From the NCBI GenBank assembly GCA_946413655.1, contig CAMKLO010000001.1, forward strand, positions 105,252-169,251: DNA of 64,000 nt, in the 5' to 3' direction. A model generated the notes under the pieces. That model saw only the letters and a list, made by a program, of their open reading frames with translations. It did no database searches and was not told the origin of the DNA. Below are positions 1 through 8,769 of the stretch, in pieces. Origin of the DNA: an uncultured Fibrobacter sp. (lineage in GTDB: Bacteria; Fibrobacterota; Fibrobacteria; Fibrobacterales; Fibrobacteraceae). A program made the translations under genes and the position numbers. Position 1 is the first letter of the stretch, and each line of letters starts with the position of its first letter.

Positions 1-42
1 TCCAAGAAGGGCGCTAACTCTGGCACCTTCACGGTCAAGTAA
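1..42 (+). CDS. C-terminal end of an upstream gene (partial)
   Basis: The window opens in an open frame of 13 codons that ends with TAA at 40-42. The last A of this stop is the first base of the next gene's ATG (TAATG), which suggests translational coupling with the epimerase gene. Too little sequence remains to name a product. Confidence 0.55.
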   Translation, partial: SKKGANSGTFTVK

Positions 43-1145
43 TGAAATCTCAGTTCAATGATTCTAGTATCACCGTAGCTGTAGTCGGCTGCGGTGGTTT
101 TGTTGGTAGTCATCTTCTCGATGCGATATTGGCGCGTACCCAGTGGCGCGTGTTTGGCGTCGATTTGGATTTTTACAGGATACAGCACAGGCTTCGTGAC
201 GAACGTTGCGAATTCATGGTGGCTGACCTCGCCGATAAGAGTGTCGTTGAACGAATTGCAAAATATCCGGTCGTTGTGAATCTGGCGGCGATTTGCACGC
301 CGAGCCGTTACATGGCCGAAGCTCCCGAGGTCATTCGCAGTAATTACGACCATCCGGCATCATTGGCGGACGCTTGCGCGAAGTCGGGTTCCTGGCTGAT
401 TCATTTCTCGACATCCGAAGTTTATGGGCGCACTTCTGCGGACGCTGGCTTGCTTGTCGAAGACGAAACTCCGTTGACGTTTGGCCCGGTGACGGCGAGC
501 CGTTGGAGCTATGCGACGGCGAAACTCCTGACAGAACGCTACATCGCGGGGCTCAAGAATTTAAAATGGACGGTGGTGAGGCCTTTCAACTTTGTCGGAC
601 CGTACATGGACTTTATGCCGGGCGTCGATGGCTCGGGCATTCCGCGTGTGCTTGCGAATTTCTCTTCGGCGCTTGTGCGGGGGGAGCCGCTGAAGCTTGT
701 GAACGGCGGTGTCGCAAAACGCAGTTTTACGAGTGTTTTTGACGCTGTTGATTTTATGTTCGCGCTTTTTGAAGCGGGGCTGGCAGGAAATTCTGTTGAA
801 AATGATGCTGGAAAATCACCGTTTTCGCAGGCGTTCAACGTCGGCAATCCAGACAACGAAGTTACGATTGCGGAACTTGCATACAAAATGCGTCGGATTT
901 TTGCTGAAATCAAATGCGTGGATGTTGAATCTATTCCTGGACCGGAGACTGTTTCAGGCGAAGAATATTACGGCGAAGGTTATGATGATTCCATGCGTCG
1001 CTTGCCATCGGTCGAAAAGGCGGAACGCTTGCTTGGCTTTAAAGCGCAGACTCCGATTGACGTTGTTCTGCGCGAATCGCTGACGTGGTTTGTCGGACAT
1101 TATAGCAATACAAGTCATCCTGGTACTGATTCTGCTTCATCCTAA
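42..1145 (+). CDS. NAD-dependent epimerase/dehydratase (extended SDR, ArnA-dehydrogenase-like)
   Basis: This 367-residue protein is an extended short-chain dehydrogenase acting on a nucleotide sugar. The Rossmann motif GCGGFVGSHL lies at residues 16-25, the STSEVYG segment at 123-129 and the catalytic Y157-x3-K161 follows. The stretch RPFNFVGP (about 179) and the following PGVDGSGIPRV resemble the dehydrogenase domain of ArnA and UDP-glucuronate decarboxylases more than GalE. The start overlaps the stop of the upstream gene by one base. A family 2 glycosyltransferase follows 5 bp later, so the two probably work together in surface glycan or lipid modification. The exact substrate cannot be read from the sequence. 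Confidence 0.85.
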   Translation: MKSQFNDSSITVAVVGCGGFVGSHLLDAILARTQWRVFGVDLDFYRIQHRLRDERCEFMVADLADKSVVERIAKYPVVVNLAAICTPSRYMAEAPEVIRSNYDHPASLADACAKSGSWLIHFSTSEVYGRTSADAGLLVEDETPLTFGPVTASRWSYATAKLLTERYIAGLKNLKWTVVRPFNFVGPYMDFMPGVDGSGIPRVLANFSSALVRGEPLKLVNGGVAKRSFTSVFDAVDFMFALFEAGLAGNSVENDAGKSPFSQAFNVGNPDNEVTIAELAYKMRRIFAEIKCVDVESIPGPETVSGEEYYGEGYDDSMRRLPSVEKAERLLGFKAQTPIDVVLRESLTWFVGHYSNTSHPGTDSASS

Positions 1146-1150
1146 GCCGC

Positions 1151-1951
1151 GTGAAGGATCTTGTTATGTCTTGTCCTGCGATAGACTACTTCATCTTCGT
1201 TCCCGCGTATAACGTAGAAAAGACTCTTTGCGAAGTCCTTTCTAGAATTGACGAATCCGTTTTGGCGCGTGCGCATGTGCTTGTCATTGATGACGGTTCT
1301 CGTGATGGTACGGCGCAAGCTTTTCAAAAATTTATTGAATCGGATTATTTGAATGTTTCGGTGAATGCTGAATTTGAGGAAGATGCGTGCAACCTCAAAT
1401 CTCGTTTCGAATATTTAAAGTTTGAACAAAATAGCGGTTATGGCGCTGTTGTCAAAAAAGGAATTGCCGAAGGCTTGGCTTCCGGTGCTGCATTTATCGC
1501 TTGCTTGCACGGTGACGGTCAATACCCCGCTGAAAAATTGGGCGAGTTTTTTGACGAAATGGAAAACCGCAATCTCGATTTGTTGCAGGGCTCGCGTCAT
1601 GCTGTTGCAGGGGAGGCAAAACGCGGCGGTATGCCTTTGTACAAACGGCTTGGCGGGGCGTTTCTTACCTCGCTTGAAAATAAAACATTCCGCGTGAAAC
1701 TTACGGACCGCCATAGTGGCTTTATCGTTTATTCTTCGCGTTTTTTGGAAACGGTGGATTTGGATCGCCTCAGTTTTTCGTTTGATATTGACTTGGAACT
1801 GATTTCCATTGCCGATGCCCGCAATTTTGCCATAGCGGAGCTGCCCATCTCCACGCGCTATGCCGATGAAAAGTCGAACCTCAACGTGGTTACGTATGGT
1901 TTGCGTGTTTTGCGTCAAGTTTGGCGAAGAATGCGGTGTAAGAATCCCTAG
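1151..1951 (+). CDS. Family 2 glycosyltransferase
   Basis: The protein has a GT-A fold family 2 signature: an N-terminal VPAYN segment, DDGSRDGT (about residues 42-49) for nucleotide-sugar binding, and HGDGQYP in the place of the DxD metal site. It resembles dolichol-phosphate mannosyltransferase-like or ArnC-like transferases but has no C-terminal membrane segments, so it is probably soluble or peripheral. The frame opens with GTG at 1151; an ATG at 1166 is a plausible alternative start. It follows the epimerase gene by 5 bp and probably forms an operon with it, using the sugar that the epimerase makes. Confidence 0.82.
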   Translation: MKDLVMSCPAIDYFIFVPAYNVEKTLCEVLSRIDESVLARAHVLVIDDGSRDGTAQAFQKFIESDYLNVSVNAEFEEDACNLKSRFEYLKFEQNSGYGAVVKKGIAEGLASGAAFIACLHGDGQYPAEKLGEFFDEMENRNLDLLQGSRHAVAGEAKRGGMPLYKRLGGAFLTSLENKTFRVKLTDRHSGFIVYSSRFLETVDLDRLSFSFDIDLELISIADARNFAIAELPISTRYADEKSNLNVVTYGLRVLRQVWRRMRCKNP

Positions 1952-2012
1952 TTCTACTAACGAAAATCCAATAACTAGCGACTATTGACCAATAACTATA
2001 TATATTTAAAGT

Positions 2013-2924
2013 ATGGTTAAAGATTTAATTCATGCTCTAAATAATGTTCTGCTGGGGAAACAAGATCAAGTGGAAATGCTTGTGATGGCGCTCCTCGCGG
2101 ATGGTCACGTGCTGATTGAGGATGTTCCGGGGACGGGCAAGACGACGATTGCAAAAGCGCTTGCTGCTGCTATCGGGGCGGACTTTGCGCGAATCCAGTT
2201 TACGCCGGACTTGCTCCCGGCGGATGTGACGGGCGGTGCCGTGTTCAAGGCGAATACGGGGGATTTTGAAATTCGCAAGGGGCCTGTGTTTACGCAGGTC
2301 TTGCTCGCAGACGAAATCAACCGTGCGTCTCCGCGAACGCAGAGTGCTCTGTTGGAAGCGATGGAAGAACGCCAGGTCTCGCTGGAAGGCGAACGCTATG
2401 CGCTCCCGAAATTGTTCATGGTGCTTGCGACGGAGAATCCTGTGGAATTCCATGGCGTGTTTCCGTTGCCCGAAGCGCAGATGGACCGTTTCTTGATTCG
2501 TTTGTCGCTTGGCTATCCGACATCGGAAACGGAACTGAATATTTTGCGTGCCCATCGTGACGGGCGCCCGCTTGATACGCTCAAGGCGGTGACGACTCCG
2601 GACGAAGTGATTGCGGCTCGGAATGATGTTCGCAAGATTCACATTGACGAAGCGCTTGAAACATACGTGGTTTCGCTAGTGCAGGCGACTCGCGTGAATC
2701 CGGCGGTGCGCTTGGCAGCAAGCCCTCGTGCGGGAATCAATCTCATCAAGATGGCGCAGTCCTGTGCGTATGTGGCGGGCCGCGATTTCGTGAACCCCGA
2801 TGACATCCAGCATGTGTTCTTCCCGGTGATGGAACATCGCGTGTTCGCCAAGGATTCCAATACGCCCGGTGCTTCCAGACAAATTCTCGAAGGCATCCTG
2901 AAACAGGTGAAAATTCCGAAGTAA
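2013..2924 (+). CDS. MoxR-family AAA+ ATPase
   Basis: A 303-residue AAA+ ATPase of the MoxR group. Walker A (PGTGKTT) is at residues 39-45 and Walker B (LLADE) at 97-101, followed by the conserved INRASPRTQSALLEAMEE segment; sensor elements lie near ATENPVE. MoxR proteins act as chaperone-like ATPases and are commonly encoded with a DUF58 protein and a membrane transglutaminase, which is the order here. The partner genes start 176 bp downstream after an intergenic palindromic repeat. The function of such clusters is poorly defined; an envelope or stress role is usually inferred. Confidence 0.9.
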   Translation: MVKDLIHALNNVLLGKQDQVEMLVMALLADGHVLIEDVPGTGKTTIAKALAAAIGADFARIQFTPDLLPADVTGGAVFKANTGDFEIRKGPVFTQVLLADEINRASPRTQSALLEAMEERQVSLEGERYALPKLFMVLATENPVEFHGVFPLPEAQMDRFLIRLSLGYPTSETELNILRAHRDGRPLDTLKAVTTPDEVIAARNDVRKIHIDEALETYVVSLVQATRVNPAVRLAASPRAGINLIKMAQSCAYVAGRDFVNPDDIQHVFFPVMEHRVFAKDSNTPGASRQILEGILKQVKIPK

Positions 2925-2955
2925 TGATGTTGGTGTAAATCCGCAAACGTTTTTT

Positions 2956-3034
2956 ACGTCATCCTGAGGGAGCTTTGCGACCGAAGGATCCAGTGATTAT
3001 AGCCCTGGATTCCTCGTTTCACTCGGAATGACGT
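2956..3034. repeat. Intergenic palindromic repeat, family 1 (full copy)
   Basis: A 79-bp imperfect inverted repeat opening with ACGTCATCCTGAG and closing with CGGAATGACGT; the centre holds GGATCCAG ... CCTGGATTC. Related full or half copies lie at 8545-8580, 20209-20292, 27791-27819 and 40770-40808. All are between genes. It is probably a dispersed, non-autonomous palindromic element that can fold as RNA. Confidence 0.7.
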
Positions 3035-3100
3035 ATCCTAAACCAGTCTTAAAAGCAACCCAAACCTTTTAACCATTCGTCTCCCGTCTCTCCTCTAATC

Positions 3101-4387
3101 ATGTCCCTTTTCCACTTCTTTATAAACGCAATTCCTCGGAGCCCCAAACGCAAGGGGCTGTTGATGCGTTTGTTCTACATATGGCAAGAAGGTTTTACGC
3201 AGGTGGGGCATGCCGCGGCGGCGCTTTTGATGTTTTCGATGTTTGCGGGGGCGGTGCCTGGTTTTTGGGCGGCGTGGGTATTTTGCGGTCTTGACTTCAT
3301 GTACTTTTTGGCGCTTGTGCCGTGCCTTTTCATGACGGCTCGAAAGAGCAAGTTCAAGGCGGGCGACATCGCTGTACGAAATGTTTACGAAGGGGAAATC
3401 GCGACAGTTAGTTTACAAGTTCATGCTGTAGATAAGCTAAATGCGGTGTCGCTTGGATGTTTCCGCATGGATTCGTCGCTTTTGTGCGAGGAATCGGCGC
3501 TGGTCCCGATTGCGGCTGGCGAAACGATGGAACTCTCGTGTAAAATCCAGACGAAAAAACGTGGAGCATTTGATATCCCGAAAGTGTCCGTGATTGTTCC
3601 TGAAATCAATGGCGCTTTGCGTTATGCTGCGAATTCTGGAAAGGCGGAACTGCTTGTGTTCCCGCGACCGTTGCGGGTGAGCGCATTTCCTTTTTTGACG
3701 TCAGGCGCAAGCGGTGTTGTGTTCGCTCCGCTTTTGATGCCGAGTCTTACGCGGGGGATGGATTTTGTAGGCGTGCGCGAATACCGCGAGGGCGATTCCC
3801 TGCGCGATTTGCATCACAAGGCGTTTGCCCGTTACGGCAAACCGTTCACGAAAGAGTTCGAGACGGAACGCGGTGCGGGAGCGATTCTTGTGCTTGATGT
3901 GACAGCGCGGAATCTGCGCGAAAAGTCGTCCGTCGAAATGCTGATTCGTTTGGCGGCAGGTGTTGGCTTGTGGCTTCTGGAGCGTAGCGCGCTTGGACGT
4001 TTCTTTATCGGAGATGACGAAATCCCGCTTGTACAAGGGGATGGCGGCGTGAGCCTCTTGGAATCGCTTGCGCGTATTCCGCCTGCATCTTTGCTGGAAA
4101 TGCATTCTTTGAAAGGGTGGCGCACATCTCGTGTTTCGACAAATTCTCGAAATGTGACAAAAACGCCGAAACTTTGGTCGCCTGCGGCACGCCCGCTTGG
4201 CCCTGTGCTCCGCTTGGGGCTGTTTGCGACAGAGGACCCGTTAGTGCATAAGCAGGTTGTTTTGGACGTGCACGCAAAAAATTCTGAAGATTCGAAATCA
4301 GCAATTTCCGACGATGTTCTTGCTGTCAATGCCGTGCGTCTTGAACGCTCCTTTGAAATGTCTCGCGAAACGGAGGTGAGTCTATGA
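3101..4387 (+). CDS. DUF58 domain protein
   Basis: The protein has two hydrophobic segments near the N-terminus (about residues 36-78) and the DUF58 signature around 220-256, with REYREGDSLRDLHHKAFAR. DUF58 proteins are companions of MoxR ATPases and contain a region related to von Willebrand A folds. The start at 3101 has no clear ribosome binding site. The ATG at 3164 has AAGGGG nine bases upstream and may be the true start, which would shorten the protein by 21 residues. The 3' end overlaps the transglutaminase gene by 4 bp (ATGA), so the two are translationally coupled. Confidence 0.83.
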   Translation: MSLFHFFINAIPRSPKRKGLLMRLFYIWQEGFTQVGHAAAALLMFSMFAGAVPGFWAAWVFCGLDFMYFLALVPCLFMTARKSKFKAGDIAVRNVYEGEIATVSLQVHAVDKLNAVSLGCFRMDSSLLCEESALVPIAAGETMELSCKIQTKKRGAFDIPKVSVIVPEINGALRYAANSGKAELLVFPRPLRVSAFPFLTSGASGVVFAPLLMPSLTRGMDFVGVREYREGDSLRDLHHKAFARYGKPFTKEFETERGAGAILVLDVTARNLREKSSVEMLIRLAAGVGLWLLERSALGRFFIGDDEIPLVQGDGGVSLLESLARIPPASLLEMHSLKGWRTSRVSTNSRNVTKTPKLWSPAARPLGPVLRLGLFATEDPLVHKQVVLDVHAKNSEDSKSAISDDVLAVNAVRLERSFEMSRETEVSL

Positions 4388-6420
4388 TGAACTTCCGTGA
4401 AATCTGCAAGACGATTTTCTTTTGCATCGTCTCTATTAACTTAGGCATTTCGAGTGACATAGAAATTCTCGGCTTTATTTTTGCGGGACTGTTTATCGCG
4501 ATTCACGTGAAGCAGCATTTGCTTTCGAAAAAGTCGCCATCGCTTTCGCAAGAACTTTTGCCTGCGCAACGCAAAACCCCGCGGTACAGGAAATTATTCG
4601 CGTATGGTGCGATTGTTCCGTGTGCGTTGTGGTGGGTTCTGACACCGAGCGTGGAATCTGGCGTGTCGCCGTATCTGGTCTTTATACCTGCGTGGTACAT
4701 GCTTTATCTTGCCTGGTTGCAAAAACGAAGTCTCGGAAATGGCGGCTACGAAGTCTTTGTCGTGTTTAACGGTGTCGCAGCACTCTTTATGGGACTATTC
4801 CACGCACCTCGTGCATGTGTGCTGAGCGGCACAGTAGCTCTGTTGCTTGCTGTTTACGCGTTTGGGCGCCCCCGTGTATCGTTTTACAAGTACATCCTCT
4901 TTATTCTCTTGTATGCAATGCTATGCGGTTCATCTTATCTCGGTTTTAAATATTGGAAAAGCAATCGCTATTACAGTGGCCGTTGGGCCGAAGATTATTA
5001 TGTAAAAAATCGCGTGATGGGCTTTGATCCGGTGGCGGCCTTGGGCTCATTTTCGAGTAATTACAATTCTAGATACAATAGTGAGATTGTCTTGCGGCTT
5101 TGGGATACGCTTGCCCCAAGGTACTTGCGTGCTGCCGCTTACGAAAAATATGTGGCGGGTATTTGGAAACTCCCGGTGAAAGCGGAGAAAAAACTTTATC
5201 CGGCGCGATACCGCGTTGATTATGCCGTTTTTGAAACAGAGGATTCCGCGGCTGCGGCGCCAAATATCAAATCGGTTTGGGTTCAGGCAACGCTTGACAA
5301 TTTTGGCTTTATGTTTGCCGCACCGAATGCCGTGGGCGTGGCCAGTAAAAATGCGGACTCGCTAGATTATTATTCGACGAATGTTTTTGCAGGGGCGAAC
5401 GGGACACGCAGTGACTGGTATTATTACGTTTCGGATTCTGCGGAAAAGCTTGCCGTTGCGGCTTCGAACAACGATTCTTCTAAATTGGATTCGTCGTTTT
5501 TACAGATTCCGCATAAAGAAATAGAACTTCTAGATTCTGTGGTGGTAGCAATGGCGCTCCCTCGGCAACATGGTTCGGATGCATCTGAATTTGCCGTTGT
5601 GAACTTAAAGACGATTCAAAATTATTTTATCCAAAATTTCGAGTATTCGTTCACCGTTTCCGGTTATAGGGCGAATTCAAAAACAGATCCTTTAGCTCGT
5701 TTCTGGCAGAATAAGGAAGGCTATTGTGAGTATTATGCAACGCTTGCGGTTCTTCTCTTGCGTCATCAGGGAATTCCGGCGCGATATGTGACCGGCTTTG
5801 CGAATCCGGAGCGTATTCCGGGACGCCCTTACGTAACATTCCGCCGTCGCCATAGCCATGCGTGGGTCGAAGTCTATATCGACCACAAGTGGTATATCTA
5901 TGATCCGACACCGCCTTTGACGGAGATGACTTTTGCAAAGCCTTCTTGGTTTGCCGTAAAGTTGGAGGGGCTGAAAGGTCGTTTCTCCTATATTCTTCAT
6001 TTGTTAAAAGATGGCGAATGGCGTCGTGTTGTCGATAGTTGGCAAACGACTTCGGAACGCATCGTCGAAAGCCCTGCGCTCTATATCGTTCTCGTTGTAT
6101 TGCTTGCGGTTTTTGTAGTGCTCAAATTTCGCAGGAATCAGCATCGATTGAACAAACAAACTATTTCGAAAGATGCCGCACGTTGGATCGCTCTCCTTGA
6201 AAATGCCGAAAAACGTTTAGCGCGGTTCGGTTTTGTGCGTGCTGCCGGCGAAACCGTTGCTGCATTTGCAAAACGCGTGAATGGGGCTATTGCAAAAGCG
6301 GCTGAAAGTGGGGATGCTTCTTCTGCTCGAAAAGCCAAAGAATTTGAACGTCGCAATCGCGAATGTTCCGTTGCGTTGAAGCAACTCGAAGAATACGATA
6401 ATAATCGTTGGAAAATCTAG
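4384..6420 (+). CDS. Membrane-anchored transglutaminase-like protein (TgpA-like, DUF4129 tail)
   Basis: A 678-residue membrane protein with several N-terminal transmembrane helices, an extracytoplasmic transglutaminase-core domain, one more helix near residue 570 and a cytoplasmic C-terminal tail resembling DUF4129. The catalytic triad is visible: Cys448 (EGYCEYYAT), His492 (SHAWVEV) and Asp507 (YDPTPP). This is the architecture of TgpA-type proteins, which sit with MoxR and DUF58 genes. It overlaps the DUF58 gene by 4 bp. Such domains usually act as cysteine proteases or amidases on envelope targets, but the target here is unknown. Confidence 0.87.
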   Translation: MMNFREICKTIFFCIVSINLGISSDIEILGFIFAGLFIAIHVKQHLLSKKSPSLSQELLPAQRKTPRYRKLFAYGAIVPCALWWVLTPSVESGVSPYLVFIPAWYMLYLAWLQKRSLGNGGYEVFVVFNGVAALFMGLFHAPRACVLSGTVALLLAVYAFGRPRVSFYKYILFILLYAMLCGSSYLGFKYWKSNRYYSGRWAEDYYVKNRVMGFDPVAALGSFSSNYNSRYNSEIVLRLWDTLAPRYLRAAAYEKYVAGIWKLPVKAEKKLYPARYRVDYAVFETEDSAAAAPNIKSVWVQATLDNFGFMFAAPNAVGVASKNADSLDYYSTNVFAGANGTRSDWYYYVSDSAEKLAVAASNNDSSKLDSSFLQIPHKEIELLDSVVVAMALPRQHGSDASEFAVVNLKTIQNYFIQNFEYSFTVSGYRANSKTDPLARFWQNKEGYCEYYATLAVLLLRHQGIPARYVTGFANPERIPGRPYVTFRRRHSHAWVEVYIDHKWYIYDPTPPLTEMTFAKPSWFAVKLEGLKGRFSYILHLLKDGEWRRVVDSWQTTSERIVESPALYIVLVVLLAVFVVLKFRRNQHRLNKQTISKDAARWIALLENAEKRLARFGFVRAAGETVAAFAKRVNGAIAKAAESGDASSARKAKEFERRNRECSVALKQLEEYDNNRWKI

Positions 6421-6439
6421 TTCTGCGGGCTATAAAAAA

Positions 6440-6457
6440 GGCGGGACTTTGCCCGCC
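6440..6457 (-). terminator. Rho-independent terminator
   Basis: A GGCGGG/CCCGCC stem with a 6-base loop. Read on the minus strand it is followed by TTTTTT, so it terminates the lipoprotein gene that ends at 6483; it may also slow transcription from the plus strand. Confidence 0.75.
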
Positions 6458-6482
6458 GTAAAAATATTCCATTCGAGTTGAT

Positions 6483-7046
6483 TTATTCCGCAGTCACGAA
6501 CGTATAGACTTCGTACTTGTCCTGCAATTCTTCTAAGGATGCGTTTCCGCCATATTCAGGCCTCATGAAAAACAGTTGCTTGAATGTCATTTTGACTTTT
6601 GCTCCTGTAACGGCTATTTCTGGCGTAATGGTCGCTTCTTCGTATTGTCTTTCCGGTATGCATGCGGTATTTGTGGTGACCTTGAGGTGTAGTGCGCTTC
6701 CGTTGAGTTCCCATTTGCCGTAGGTCTTGGGGAGGTCGCAGCCCGCCTTGCTGAGGCTGGAATGCGTAAATTCAAATGTTTTTACGTTCTTTTCGTCGAT
6801 ATAGAACTTGAGCGTTGCCGGGTTTGAGGTCAGGTCGTAGTTAGGGTCTATAATATAGACGATATCGTTACCGACGGCTGTTGCTCCTGTTGGACCGTTG
6901 ACGCTCCAAGTGCCCAAGAGACAATCACTTGTGAGTCCTGCGGCGCATTGTTCTGCCTTGGTCGGCGGGGTGGATGTCGTTTCGTCACCGCAGGCGGTGA
7001 TGAGTGTTGCTGCGATGGCGAGCATTGCCAAAATTTTTATTGTCAT
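6483..7046 (-). CDS. Hypothetical lipoprotein
   Basis: A 187-residue protein with a short signal peptide and a lipobox, LITAC, with Cys at residue 19, followed by a Thr/Ser/Pro spacer. The remainder is a small beta-rich domain without a motif I can assign. Internal cysteines (for example CAAG and SDCLLG, residues 34-42) could form disulfides after export. It is divergent from the acetylesterase gene at 7207 and has its own terminator at 6440-6457. Function unknown. Confidence 0.7.
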   Translation of the reverse strand: MTIKILAMLAIAATLITACGDETTSTPPTKAEQCAAGLTSDCLLGTWSVNGPTGATAVGNDIVYIIDPNYDLTSNPATLKFYIDEKNVKTFEFTHSSLSKAGCDLPKTYGKWELNGSALHLKVTTNTACIPERQYEEATITPEIAVTGAKVKMTFKQLFFMRPEYGGNASLEELQDKYEVYTFVTAE

Positions 7047-7206
7047 AGAAATCCTCGTTTTTCTGTTCTGAATATAAATAAAAAAAGGGATTTCATACAG
7101 CTATAGCATGTTTTTTCAAAGATTTAACATAAAATGGAGTGAAAAAAAATATATTAAGAGATAGTTGTTGGTTGGGGCTTATTTTGAGCCCTGAAGGAGT
7201 GTAAAG

Positions 7207-8505
7207 ATGAAAGTCTCGCATTTTGTGAGCTTGTTTTTCGGTTTGGGGCTTGCCGTTTCTACGATTTCTGCTGCTCCGGATCCTAACTTCCACATTTATC
7301 TCGCATTTGGTCAGTCCAATATGGAAGGCCAGGGCGATATCGGGTCGCAGGATAAGAACGTTGATGCGCGGTTCCAGGTTCTCTGGGCTGCAAATAATGG
7401 TTCTTGCTCTGGAAAAACCAAGGGTAAATGGGCTACGGCTGTGCCTCCTTTGGCTCATTGCCAGGGCGCAAAACTCGGACCTACGGACTACTTTGGCCGC
7501 ACTATGGTTGAAAAAACGGATCCCCAGATTAAGGTGGGTGTGATTGTAGTGGCTGTTGCCGGGTGCAGTATCCAGTTGTTCGATAAGAATGGTTACGCGA
7601 ATTATGCTAGATCGCAGCAAAGCTGGATGACGCAGCGTATCAACGATTATGGCGGAAACCCTTACGGACGCTTAATTGAAATGGCTAAAGCAGCGCAAGC
7701 AGACGGTGTCATCAAGGGCATTATATTCCACCAAGGTGAAACCGATGCTGGAGATGGTAACTGGCCAAGCAAGGTGAAAGGTGTTTATGACAACATCATC
7801 AAGGATTTGGGCCTTGGAAACGATATCCCGTTCCTTGCGGGCGAAGTGTTGCGTAGCGGTTCCAGTGCCGGTGCGAACAACAACATCGCGAAACTTCCGC
7901 AGCAGTCCAAGAACTTCTATGTAGTTTCTTCTCAGGGCTTTAACCAGGCTCTTGGCGATGGTCAGAACGTCCACTTCACTTCGCAGGAATACCGCGATTT
8001 CGGCAAACGCTATGCCGAAAAGATGATAGAAGTTCTGGGTGACAAAATCAAGCCGGCGGCGTCTGCAACTGAATCGAGCAGTAGCGTGGCCCCTGCAAGT
8101 TCATCTGCTGCGGCGCCGAAGTCGTCTGCAGCAGTTCCTGCATCGTCCGGGAGCGTGGCCAGCAGTTCGTCACACTCGCACCACAGGAGTAGCAACAGTC
8201 ATAATCCCGGCAGTTCTGCAACTGAAGGCGTTGTGATTCCGAATGCAACGCATGCATTGTCCGTGGGTAAAATTGTATTTGACGGCAATATACTTCAGGT
8301 GCCGCTTACGGTTGCCCGCAATGGCTTTGTGAACGTTCGCCTTTATTCCGTGCTTGGTAACGAAGTCGCGAACATTACGGATGTCGTGAATACGGGCACG
8401 AACAGCGTCCAGATTTCTAGGAAGAACATCCCGTCTGGCGTCTATATGATGAGCGTCCAGATGGGCTCTTCTCACGTTACGAAACGCATCGATTTGAGCC
8501 GCTAG
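7207..8505 (+). CDS. CE6-type acetylesterase (SGNH), secreted, with C-terminal sorting-like domain
   Basis: The signal peptide ends near residue 23. An SGNH-fold esterase domain follows with the nucleophile motif FGQSNMEGQG (Ser37), an IIFHQGETD block (about 174) and a catalytic His in VHFTSQEYRDFG (about 256). This is the carbohydrate esterase family 6 pattern, known in F. succinogenes for acetylxylan esterases. A Ser/Ala linker (about 280-335) joins a roughly 80-residue C-terminal domain of the secretion or sorting type seen in several Fibrobacter enzymes. The ribosome binding site AAGGAGTG precedes the ATG. A paralogue lies directly downstream at 8770-10026, and the two share an identical C-terminal coding tract. 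Confidence 0.86.
   Translation: MKVSHFVSLFFGLGLAVSTISAAPDPNFHIYLAFGQSNMEGQGDIGSQDKNVDARFQVLWAANNGSCSGKTKGKWATAVPPLAHCQGAKLGPTDYFGRTMVEKTDPQIKVGVIVVAVAGCSIQLFDKNGYANYARSQQSWMTQRINDYGGNPYGRLIEMAKAAQADGVIKGIIFHQGETDAGDGNWPSKVKGVYDNIIKDLGLGNDIPFLAGEVLRSGSSAGANNNIAKLPQQSKNFYVVSSQGFNQALGDGQNVHFTSQEYRDFGKRYAEKMIEVLGDKIKPAASATESSSSVAPASSSAAAPKSSAAVPASSGSVASSSSHSHHRSSNSHNPGSSATEGVVIPNATHALSVGKIVFDGNILQVPLTVARNGFVNVRLYSVLGNEVANITDVVNTGTNSVQISRKNIPSGVYMMSVQMGSSHVTKRIDLSR
8197..8468 (+). repeat. 272-bp tract identical to 9721-9992
   Basis: Base-by-base reading shows no mismatch between 8197-8468 and 9721-9992 (offset 1524 bp). The tract covers the end of the linker and nearly all of the C-terminal domain of both acetylesterases. 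The catalytic domains upstream differ at many positions. Confidence 0.9.
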
Positions 8506-8769
8506 TAAATAGCACGCCGTCACCCCGCACACCGTTGTGGGGTCACGTCATCCTGACGCCGAAGGCGGAAGGATCCAATGCGAAACTCATCAACGCTGTC
8601 ATCTCGGTCTTTTTAACTGTCACCCCGTGCTTCGTCACGGGGTCAGTTGTTTATAATGGTGTTGCTGTAATCTACAACGGGTTTTGCCTTTTTTCGTTTA
8701 AAGAGCACGAACGGATAATATATTTATAAGCTGTTGGGAGTTCTTGTCCCCCCCCCAAGGAGTGTAAAG
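8506..8769. other. Intergenic region rich in short palindromes
   Basis: Between the two acetylesterase genes lie GTCACCCC...GGGGTCA hairpins (about 8520-8545 and 8617-8646), a family 1 half repeat at 8545-8580, and a promoter-like AT stretch at 8715-8730 followed by a run of nine C (8748-8756) just before the AAGGAGTG ribosome binding site. No convincing gene is present. Confidence 0.6.

Noticed and set aside
8734..8769. Upstream extension of the second acetylesterase gene
   Set aside because: It would translate the C9 tract and the ribosome binding site; the paralogue starts exactly at the position corresponding to 8770.
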